Shown one piece after another: positions 1 to 5,508 of a DNA stretch of 7,031 nucleotides; position 1 is the stretch's first letter; each line of letters starts with the position of its first letter. The position numbers were made by a program, and so were the translations under genes. Origin of the DNA: Clostridiaceae bacterium (GTDB lineage Bacteria; Bacillota; Clostridia; DSM-8532); the NCBI GenBank assembly GCA_012727625.1, contig JAAYGP010000109.1, forward strand, positions 1 through 7,031, given 5' to 3'. Below the pieces are notes generated by a model. The model was not told where the DNA came from and did not search any database. It was given only the letters and a program-made list of their open reading frames with translations.

Positions 1-130
1 AAAACGGCTATACTGTACGTTTATTCCCCCTGGATGATTTGCTTGTCATGCCAATAACAAGTTTCAATTTCAGCTTAATTGTATTTCTGCAATACAATCA
101 AAAATAGCCTCATTCCGCTAAAGTATCTTT
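1..130. other. Left-edge stretch without a confident gene
   Basis: The third plus-strand frame is open from the window edge to a TAG at 105-107 and would encode about 34 residues beginning NGYTVRLFPLDDLLVMP. This could be the 3' end of a gene lying outside the window, but no family is recognised and the later residues look like translated AT-rich spacer. Positions 78-98 form a small AT-rich hairpin (ATTGTATT, 5-nt loop, AATACAAT) with no adjacent T-run on either strand, so it is not called a terminator. An 18-nt segment at 106-123 recurs inverted at 6788-6805 with one mismatch. Confidence 0.3.
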
Positions 131-283
131 CTATTGTTTCTTCAGGGTTGCTCTGCCTTCGTTTATATGGCGGATTGCCTTGAGCTGTTCCTTTATCCTT
201 GCCACCTCGTCTGAAAGCTCTAAATGACCGGGGTAATCATCGAGGCCACAGAAAGCACCAGGGCCCGGACAGTAACCGTTCAT
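131..283 (-). CDS. Small hypothetical protein, 50 aa, CPGPGAFCG motif
   Basis: The frame starts at ATG (complement of 281-283), the only standard start after an in-frame upstream TAA, and ends at TAG (complement of 131-133). The protein begins MNGYCPGPGAFCGLDDYPGH, a Gly/Pro-rich head with Cys5 and Cys12. It continues as a charged, probably amphipathic helix (about residues 21-45, containing ELSDEVARIKEQLKAIRH) and a basic tail ending LKKQ. The layout of a Gly/Pro/Cys head plus a short helix looks like a real small protein rather than chance, and its base composition is richer in GC than the flanks. No clear Shine-Dalgarno precedes the ATG, which lowers confidence. It vaguely resembles small Gly-rich clostridial proteins such as the DUF5320 type, but I cannot assign a family or function. 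It diverges from the transketolase genes. Confidence 0.5.
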   Translation of the reverse strand: MNGYCPGPGAFCGLDDYPGHLELSDEVARIKEQLKAIRHINEGRATLKKQ

Positions 284-314
284 TTTAGTTCTTGATTTAA
301 TAGCTGGTCTTTAA

Positions 315-344
315 TTGAAGAAATATATTACGCTGTGGTATAAT
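315..344 (+). promoter_or_regulatory. Distal sigma-A-like promoter (P1)
   Basis: TTGAAG (315-320), an 18-bp spacer and a perfect TATAAT (339-344), preceded by TGG so that it also reads as an extended -10 (TGn-TATAAT). It points toward the transketolase genes and would give a leader of roughly 215 nt before the start codon. No other intact gene lies between it and 568. Confidence 0.45.
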
Positions 345-395
345 GAGTAAAGTGCAGGTAAAAGCACGCCGCAGCCTACAGTTGACGGGATTTCT

Positions 396-410
396 TACTG
401 ACTGTCAGTA
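396..410. promoter_or_regulatory. Perfect 15-bp palindrome between tandem promoters
   Basis: TACTGACTGTCAGTA is a perfect dyad of 7-bp arms around a single central T. It lies about 50 bp downstream of the P1 -10 box and about 54 bp upstream of the P2 -35 box. That position suits an operator for a dimeric regulator acting on either promoter. As RNA it would make only a tight, weak hairpin. The binding protein is unknown, and no regulator gene is adjacent. Confidence 0.3.
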
Positions 411-463
411 TTCGCAGGGACTTATTACTGATTTATTACCAGAACGGAAAATGAAGAAAGCAG

Positions 464-493
464 TTGGACGATTCAGCTTAATTCGGTTATAAT
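464..493 (+). promoter_or_regulatory. Proximal sigma-A-like promoter (P2) for tkt genes
   Basis: TTGGAC (464-469), an 18-bp spacer and a perfect TATAAT (488-493). Transcription would start near 500 and give a leader of about 65-70 nt before the tktN start at 568. This is the better candidate for the main transketolase promoter because of its distance. The -35 box is only a partial match. Confidence 0.45.
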
Positions 494-567
494 TTAGCTA
501 TAAGCTCGTACATACATAAATTTCATAAATCTATAACAAGCAATTCGCGTAAGAAAGGACTGTGTTT

Positions 568-1407
568 ATGGAACAAAAAGAAATATTGCAGTTAAAAAGA
601 ACAGCCGCAAATATAAGAAAAGGAATCATCAATGCAACCTGTGCCGCCGGCAGCGGACATCCCGGAGGTTCATTGTCCATTACTGACGTAATGACCTATT
701 TATACTTTAAGGGGATGAATATTGACGTTAAGAATCCTAAAATGCCCAACAGGGACAGGTTTGTTATGTCAAAGGGTCATTGTGCTCCTGCGCTTTACTC
801 AACTCTGGCGGAAAGAGGTTTCTTCCCGAAAGAGGATCTTATCACACTGCGCAAAACAGACAGCTATCTGGAAGGGCATCCCAATATGAGTACCGTACCC
901 GGTGTTGATATGTCAACAGGTTCGCTGGCTCATGGCATATCTGTTGCAGTTGGCATGGCCCTGGCAGGAAAAATGGACAAGATGAGTTACCGTGTTTTCG
1001 TGGGTATGGGTGACGGTGAACTTGAGGAGGGCCAGGTTTGGGAAGCTTCCATGGCAGCAGCCCATTATAAACTTGATAACCTGATTTGCTTTGTTGATTA
1101 CAACGGGCTCCAGATTGACGGTAAGATAACCGAGGTTATGAACCCTGAGCCCATAGCAGACAAATTCGTAGCATTCGGCTTGTATGTTCAGTCAATAGAT
1201 GCCCATGATTTTAATCAGATCGAAGAAGCTGTTGAGAACGCAAAAAAGCAAAAAGGCAAACCCAATATGATAGTTTGCCATTCGATCAAGGGTAAGGGTG
1301 TTTCATTTATGGAAAACCAGGCAGGATGGCATGGCGTGGCTCCAAAACCTGACGAACGCGACAGGGCTTTGGCCGAGCTGGATGAATACATTGCATCCCT
1401 TGAATAA
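568..1407 (+). CDS. tktN: Transketolase, N-terminal (TPP-binding) subunit
   Basis: This is one half of a split transketolase, the thiamine-diphosphate enzyme that moves two-carbon units between sugar phosphates in the non-oxidative pentose phosphate pathway in the cytosol. The ATG at 568 is preferred over GTG at 562 because AAAGGA (554-559) sits 8 nt before it; this gives 279 aa, normal for the family. Seen in the protein: GHPGG at 30-34 and SKGH at 68-71 (cofactor-binding histidines), the EGHP segment around His104, STGSLAHG at 116-123, and the TPP/Mg motif GDG (148-150) ending in Asn179. The late segment HSIKGKG followed by GWHG is also typical. No lesion is visible; it ends in two consecutive TAA codons. 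It is followed after 62 bp by the C-terminal subunit, and the two products are expected to form one active complex. Confidence 0.95.
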   Translation: MEQKEILQLKRTAANIRKGIINATCAAGSGHPGGSLSITDVMTYLYFKGMNIDVKNPKMPNRDRFVMSKGHCAPALYSTLAERGFFPKEDLITLRKTDSYLEGHPNMSTVPGVDMSTGSLAHGISVAVGMALAGKMDKMSYRVFVGMGDGELEEGQVWEASMAAAHYKLDNLICFVDYNGLQIDGKITEVMNPEPIADKFVAFGLYVQSIDAHDFNQIEEAVENAKKQKGKPNMIVCHSIKGKGVSFMENQAGWHGVAPKPDERDRALAELDEYIASLE

Positions 1408-1469
1408 TAAAACTTTATAAAAAAATATGCATTGTTTGAATGTGAACATTAAATGGAGGGCGAATATAT

Positions 1470-2405
1470 ATGGCAGAAAAAATAGCAACTCGTCAGGCTT
1501 ATGGTGAAGCTTTGGCTGAATTTGGTTCGGATGAAAGAATAGTAGTTTTGGATGCGGACTTATCTAAATCTACAAAAACAGATATATTTAAGAAAAAGTA
1601 TCCCGAGCGCCATATTAACGTTGGAATTGCAGAGGGGAACATGATGTGTATAGCCGCCGGTCTGGCAACCTGCGGGAAAATTGTTTTTGCCAGCTCTTTT
1701 GCAATCTTTGCATCAGGGAGGGCCTTTGAACAGGTCAGAAATTCAATATGCTACCCTAATTTGAATGTAAAAATCGGTTCAACCCATGCGGGAATTTCCG
1801 TCGGTGAGGATGGGGCTTCGCACCAGGCTATTGAAGATATTGCCCTGATGAGATCAATACCGAATATGACAGTGTTGGCCCCGGCTGATGCGGTAAGCGC
1901 CAGATTTGCCGTAAAAGCCGCCATTGAACATGAAGGCCCGGTATATATAAGGCTCGGGCGCTTAAGTGTTCCTGTTATATACGATGAAAATGAATAGTTT
2001 GAATTAGGCAAAGGGAAACTGCTTAAAGACGGAACAGATGTCAGCATTATAGCCAACGGACTTATGGTTCAGTATGCGCTGGAAGCTGCCAGACTTCTGG
2101 AAGAGGAAAGCGTTAATGCAAGAGTAATAGATATCCATACAATTAAACCTATTGACAGGGAAATAATAATTAAAGCGGCAAAAGAGACCGGATGCATTGT
2201 CACAGCGGAAGAACACACGATTATGGGCGGTTTTGGAAGCGCTGTTGCCGAAGTCGTTTGTAGTGAATATCCTGTACCTGTAAAAATGGTTGGGATAATG
2301 GATAAGTTTGGGAAATCCGGAAAGCCAAATGAGCTGTTCGAATTATATGGGCTTACAGCTAAAAACATAGCGGCTAAAGCCATTGAAGCTATGCAAATGC
2401 TGTGA
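1470..2405 (+). pseudogene. tktC: Transketolase, C-terminal subunit, with in-frame amber codon
   Basis: This is the second half of the split transketolase, supplying the pyrimidine-binding and C-terminal domains. The start ATG has GGAGGG (1455-1460) 9 nt upstream. Read through the stop, it has 311 codons, the normal family length. The pyrimidine domain shows GIAEGN at 52-57 with the expected catalytic Glu55, and GEDGASHQ further on. Codon 176 is TAG (1995-1997), in the context VIYDENE-stop-FELGKG. Relatives as I recall them usually have a lysine here, so a single AAG-to-TAG change would explain it. The frame then continues without interruption for 134 codons of a clear transketolase C-terminal domain (IDIHTIKPID, then TAEEHTIMGGFGSAVAE) to TGA. 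It could be a recent nonsense mutation, a sequencing error, or a suppressed or recoded amber codon. No convincing internal start or ribosome site rescues the second half. It is listed as a pseudogene only because of the stop. Confidence 0.8.
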
Positions 2406-2408
2406 TAC

Positions 2409-2971
2409 ATTAAAAAGCAGGAATCTCTCGTCTTTCAGGGCGGAGAGGAAGTCAAAACAGATATGAGCATCGGCATAAACGAACCAGCCGGGATTATGTT
2501 CAAAAAGGTTATGGAAGTACCGGATGATCTTACTATCAAATACTTTGAGCTGGCAACCGATAAGCATCCCGATGAAATTGACAAAATAAAGGCTGAACTT
2601 GATAATGGCGCAAACCCCAGAGATGTTAAGCTTCGCCTGGCCAGAATTATTGTAAGCCTTTACCATGCTCCTGAGGATGTAAAAAAAGCAGTTGAGTACT
2701 ATGACAAAGCATTTGCTAAAAAGGGAATCCCGGACGATATACCTGAGGTTTTCGTCAATACAGGTCAGGTTACAATAGCTGGCATTATACCTGCTCTTAT
2801 CGAGATGGGTTTTGTCAAAAGAAAAGCGAATTTATGCGATTGGTAAATCAGGGAGGAGTTCAGTTTAACGGTGAAAAATTAGTTTGGGACGATGCAGACA
2901 AAATAATAAACTGCGGCGATGTTATGAAGATTGGGAAAAAGCGCTTTATGAAATTTTTTAAAAAGCCATAG
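2409..2971 (+). pseudogene. tyrS: Tyrosyl-tRNA synthetase remnant: core deleted, frameshifted
   Basis: From about 2466 the sequence reads SIGINEPAGIMFKKVMEVPD and onward, matching the part of bacterial TyrRS just after the KMSKS loop, then the helical anticodon domain (KLRLARIIVSLYH) and the S4 RNA-binding domain. The whole Rossmann catalytic core with its HIGH-type and KMSKS motifs is missing. About 18 codons upstream (LVFQGGEEVKTD) may be the original N-terminus joined directly to the remainder, which would make an internal deletion of some 200 codons. That junction is an inference. In the S4 domain the frame breaks in the A-rich run near 2815-2825: frame one ends VKRKANLCDW (TAA at 2844-2846). 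The true C-terminus (KSEFMRLVNQGGVQFNGEK to FMKFFKKP, TAG 2969-2971) continues one base back, consistent with a lost nucleotide. It directly follows tktC, with no start codon of its own before 2463. It cannot aminoacylate tRNA. Confidence 0.85.
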
Positions 2972-2983
2972 TTAAATTCTTGA

Positions 2984-3136
2984 ATCAGAAAGCGTGATTG
3001 GCATTACAGAACTCACAGCGGTGAAAACACAACTTGGTTTTCCGAAGAAGTAAATCCGGACAATGCAAAAAGCACAGAACAACAGCAACATCAAAATGAG
3101 TTTCGGTTTTACTTTCCAGGGCACATAAAACTTTAA
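2984..3136 (+). other. Unassigned open frame, possible gene fragment
   Basis: Between a TGA at 2981-2983 and a TAA at 3134-3136 one plus-strand frame reads IRKRDWHYRTHSGENTTW, then an acidic and Gln-rich stretch, and ends EFRFYFPGHIKL. It has no Met start and no ribosome site, yet its composition resembles protein more than translated spacer. It may be the tail of a deleted gene left behind the tyrS remnant. The HYRTHSGE string recalls zinc-finger linkers only by coincidence. No family is recognised. Confidence 0.2.
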
Positions 3137-3167
3137 AAAAGCCGGATTGGAATATTTTCCAATCCGG
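3135..3167 (-). terminator. Rho-independent terminator of the 503-aa secreted protein gene
   Basis: A perfect 11-bp stem, CCGGATTGGAA (3142-3152) with TTCCAATCCGG (3157-3167), closes on a 4-nt loop. Read on the minus strand it is followed by C and then six T residues (complement of 3135-3140). It begins 29 nt past the minus-strand stop at 3196. On the plus strand there is no T-run after the stem, so it is directional. Confidence 0.9.
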
Positions 3168-3195
3168 TATATGTTGAATTAAGGGGGTTACTTAG

Positions 3196-4707
3196 CTACT
3201 TGATTTCGCTCAAAAGAATCTTTGCAATTTCAGGACATATCAGGTGCCAGCTTTGAGCTTTTCCATCAGGCCCGCTTTTTATGGCAACAATATTGGTTTC
3301 AGAGCCATAGCTTGTTATTTGTATGGTTGTGCCATCCTTTAAACTTATAGTGAGTTTGTTGCCAGCCAGTATCATAATATAGAATGAATCATCAATCCTT
3401 GCATTGTTAAATGCTTCAGCAATTGCGGCATATTCTTCCCTGGCGTATGTTTTTATTTTTTCATCCATCAGGTTGTATAAGGATATATCCGTGATATCTT
3501 CAGGTGAAATGGCAGCGCCAACACTTTTTATGGTCTTTGGCGCATCTTTGATTTCACCATGGACATTAGTGATTGATTCCTGGCTTAACCGGATTACTGC
3601 ATATGGGTATGTTATCGCCTGAGTAACAGGCATGCCGGGTTCCGGGTTGTTTAATACAGCAAAGACATATGCTTCGTCAGGTTTTTGCCGGATAACATTG
3701 ATGATGTCAATGGAATATCCGCCTGTTGGTTTCTCTCCGGCGCCAACATATACATATACATCCTTATCAATACGGGTAAAAGCAATTCCGGAAAGCCCCA
3801 CATTTTTCTGAATCCAGTCCCAAAGCCTGCTGTCTGAGGTCATCTTAACAGTATCAAGAACTTCAAAATCAACAGTTGTTTTGGGCAAATTATATGAATA
3901 GCCATCTATTGTGCCGCCAACCTGGCTGATTTTATCATCATCAACAGCTATCAGAATGCAGGGATATGTTATTGCCTGGGTAACCATCATATCAGGTGAC
4001 GGACTGATTACTTCTGCAGTAATATAAATACTTCCGGGGGCAACCATAGTTACACCGTCCAGTTGTATGGAATAACCGCCGGTTGGTTTTTCCCCTGCAC
4101 AGATTAATATATAGGTTTTACCGTTTAAAATCTTGAAATAAATACCGCGCTCCCTGCTGTTTGCTTCAACCCATCCGGTCAGTTCACCGGGAATTTCGCC
4201 AGTGCCCAATTCTTTATATTCCGCAGGAGTTTCAACAGGGGTTATATTCTGTTTTTTGTTTGATGTAATCAGAACCGCTTTGTTTATGCCATCCCAATCC
4301 ACAATCATATCCAGGCTTTCAAGAGCAAAGCGCAGCGGAATATAAACCTTGTTGTTTTCGATAAACGGTGCAACATCCATCTCAACTGTAAGAGGTATGC
4401 CGGTAAAATCATATTTCCTGTGTATGTATATAACCGGCTCATTAATAGTCAGTTCCACCTTTGAATATTCTCCTTCTATCCAGAGCTTTCCTTTTGCCTC
4501 ATCATAACTGGCTTCAGCTCCGATTTTTCCGAATAATCCCGAGTCGGCAGTAATCATTGTTCTGTTTGCCTTAAAAGTATGCGGCGTTAGAAGTTCAAAT
4601 TTATGCCCATCAAGAATAATGTTCAATTCATTGTCCGCAAATATGAACTGACTGAAAAGTGAGGAAAATAACAATGTAAGTATTACTATTAAGAATGCTT
4701 TTTTCAT
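3196..4707 (-). CDS. Secreted protein: Cu-amine-oxidase-N-like plus two PrcB-C-like domains
   Basis: 503 aa. The ATG (complement of 4705-4707) has AAGGGG 8 nt upstream. Residues 1-24 are a classical signal peptide (MKKAFLIVILTLLF core, likely cut after Ala24), so the protein is exported. Residues about 29-149 match the copper amine oxidase N-terminal-like domain common in clostridial surface proteins, ending in the typical PLRFALESLDMIVDWDG and AVLI pattern. Two tandem domains follow, each with AGEKPTGGYSI (204-214 and 323-333) and, about 30 residues later, VTQAITYP (242-249 and 361-368). They repeat at a constant 119-residue offset and resemble the PrcB C-terminal (PrcB_C) protease-complex domain. 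Residues 395-503 are a separate C-terminal region I do not recognise, with an Ala/Glu-rich helix and then beta-rich sequence. No catalytic site or cell-wall anchor is visible. The function is unknown; an extracytoplasmic adhesion, inhibitor or binding role is only a guess. It has its own promoter and terminator. Confidence 0.85.
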   Translation of the reverse strand: MKKAFLIVILTLLFSSLFSQFIFADNELNIILDGHKFELLTPHTFKANRTMITADSGLFGKIGAEASYDEAKGKLWIEGEYSKVELTINEPVIYIHRKYDFTGIPLTVEMDVAPFIENNKVYIPLRFALESLDMIVDWDGINKAVLITSNKKQNITPVETPAEYKELGTGEIPGELTGWVEANSRERGIYFKILNGKTYILICAGEKPTGGYSIQLDGVTMVAPGSIYITAEVISPSPDMMVTQAITYPCILIAVDDDKISQVGGTIDGYSYNLPKTTVDFEVLDTVKMTSDSRLWDWIQKNVGLSGIAFTRIDKDVYVYVGAGEKPTGGYSIDIINVIRQKPDEAYVFAVLNNPEPGMPVTQAITYPYAVIRLSQESITNVHGEIKDAPKTIKSVGAAISPEDITDISLYNLMDEKIKTYAREEYAAIAEAFNNARIDDSFYIMILAGNKLTISLKDGTTIQITSYGSETNIVAIKSGPDGKAQSWHLICPEIAKILLSEIK

Positions 4708-4782
4708 GATATCAACCCCTTGTCTTCAAAGTTTATTGTTTGCAATTTTATGCGTCTTTATTGATATAGACTGAATTGCTAA

Positions 4783-4812
4783 AATATAGTTCGTGACTTC
4801 ATGAAATTGTAA
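4783..4812 (-). promoter_or_regulatory. Putative sigma-A promoter for the 503-aa secreted protein
   Basis: On the minus strand TTACAA (complement of 4807-4812), an 18-bp spacer and TATATT (complement of 4783-4788). This would give a leader of about 70 nt ahead of the ATG at 4707. The surrounding DNA is very AT-rich, so other boxes are possible. Confidence 0.4.
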
Positions 4813-5117
4813 TATTAATGTAATTGTACGGTTAATTTTCTAAGATCCCTTCTGATATTGCATGAAGCTTTTGCTTTGCTTTCTGTATAAATGCTGCGTT
4901 GACCTATCCAGCAAAACAGAGTGTAAGTTATGAATACAGAGAGAAAAACAACTTGCCAATTTAATAACAATATGGCAGACTCAAATCATAATAAGAAAAG
5001 CGATCCATAATCAAAGAGAGTGAGCAGGAATAACGAATCGCTGCATAAAGAATGGGGTCTATCTTAGAATGAAGATAACCTGGCATGAATTAATAAATTT
5101 CAGGGAGTAAGCTTAAA
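4813..5117. other. AT-rich spacer with no supported gene
   Basis: I see no gene here. Short open frames exist: a 26-codon plus frame from ATG 4930 (MNTERKTTCQ), a 15-codon plus frame starting GTG behind AAAGAGA near 5020, and a 41-codon minus frame at 4961-5086. None has family resemblance, and only the 15-codon frame has even a possible ribosome site. Given the remnants on the right side, part of this may be decayed coding DNA that is no longer recognisable. Confidence 0.4.
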
Positions 5118-5337
5118 GTGAAACTGGCATATCCTGATTATAACAATTGCATATTAAATGTATCATCATCTGGTACTGAACCATTTTGGGGTACAGGTTA
5201 AATATCCAACACTTGAAACACTTGATAAATCATTATCCGGGGGATACAGGAATATTGTTTTAATGGTCTTTGTTATATACGGGGATATGGTTATAGCTGA
5301 TGTTGTAAACGGCCTGTATGTTACCTATTATGGTTAA
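5118..5337 (+). pseudogene. Alkaline-phosphatase-superfamily gene remnant (N-terminus only)
   Basis: A GTG at 5118, 10 nt after AGGGAG (5102-5107), opens a frame reading VKLAYPDYNNCILNVSSS. This resembles the start of clostridial alkaline phosphatase / nucleotide pyrophosphatase-like proteins, which are usually around 400 aa or more. The frame ends at TAA 5199-5201 because of what looks like one extra G near 5172. In the next frame the protein resumes as VLNHFGVQVKYPTLETLDKS, then GGYRNIVLMVF (to 5271). Family members continue here with the metal-binding Asp-Gly. Instead 21 unrelated codons follow (VIYGDMVIADVVNGLYVTYYG) to TAA 5335-5337. So it carries both a frameshift and a truncation or fusion just before the first metal ligand, and cannot encode an active enzyme. 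The family call is from remembered N-terminal consensus and is moderately sure. Confidence 0.6.
5303..5331 (+). promoter_or_regulatory. Putative promoter of the rtcB transcription unit
   Basis: TTGTAA (5303-5308), a 17-bp spacer and TATTAT (5326-5331), inside the end of the phosphatase-like remnant. Transcription would start near 5338, just ahead of the strong ribosome site at 5355-5363 that serves the small frame preceding rtcB. Confidence 0.4.
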
Positions 5338-5370
5338 TTTTAAACTTGAATAATAAGGAAGGACATATAG

Positions 5371-5508
5371 ATGAAGAAAACCAAAACAGATAATGAACTG
5401 TTTGAATATCTGATTAATGAGACAAATGAAAAATTTGATGGCCGGGAATTTTCATATCTGGAGTCAACAGTTTTATATAAAGCTTGTATGAGTCGGGGGA
5501 TGACATGA
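5371..5508 (+). pseudogene. Methyltransferase-like N-terminal remnant, 45 codons, coupled to rtcB
   Basis: The ATG at 5371 has an excellent ribosome site (AAGGAAGGA, 5355-5363, 7 nt gap). The protein starts MKKTKTDNELFEYLINETNE, then KFDGREFSYLEST, which resembles the first 30-odd residues of Firmicute class I SAM-dependent methyltransferases (pattern LF..L..E....FSGWDFSYI..TGRM, usually about 250 aa). After residue 33 the resemblance stops; the last 12 codons (VLYKACMSRGMT) come from the region just upstream of rtcB. The glycine-rich SAM-binding motif is absent. The TGA stop overlaps the rtcB ATG as ATGA, so ribosomes finishing this frame can restart on rtcB. It may therefore be translated and matter as a leader frame even though the enzyme is gone. 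An alternative is a genuine small protein of unknown function. Confidence 0.55.

Noticed and set aside
78..98. 8-bp hairpin ATTGTATT / AATACAAT as a terminator
   Set aside because: AT-only pairing apart from one G-C pair, and no T-run on either strand.
339..470. Riboswitch in the P1-P2 leader
   Set aside because: The sequence was compared by eye with the conserved cores of TPP, THF, c-di-GMP, guanidine, fluoride and ZTP riboswitches, and none is present.
343..492. 49-codon plus-strand frame starting MSKVQVKARRSL, ending at TAA 490-492
   Set aside because: Its ATG lies within and just after the -10 box of promoter P1, no ribosome site precedes it, both regulatory boxes overlap it, and the product resembles no family. 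It is treated as promoter and leader DNA.
562..567. GTG start two codons before the tktN ATG
   Set aside because: Only 2 nt separate it from AAAGGA; the ATG at 568 has the proper 8-nt spacing.
1751..2410. Minus-strand frames opposite tktC (up to 113 codons)
   Set aside because: These are antisense shadows of a clearly coding plus strand, with composition mirroring the transketolase codons.
2984..3040. Zinc-finger-like string HYRTHSGE
   Set aside because: There is no Cys pair or second His at zinc-finger spacing; a chance resemblance to the eukaryotic linker.
4961..5086. 41-codon minus-strand frame (MPGYLHSKIDPIL...)
   Set aside because: No ribosome site, no family resemblance, and low-complexity AT-rich surroundings.
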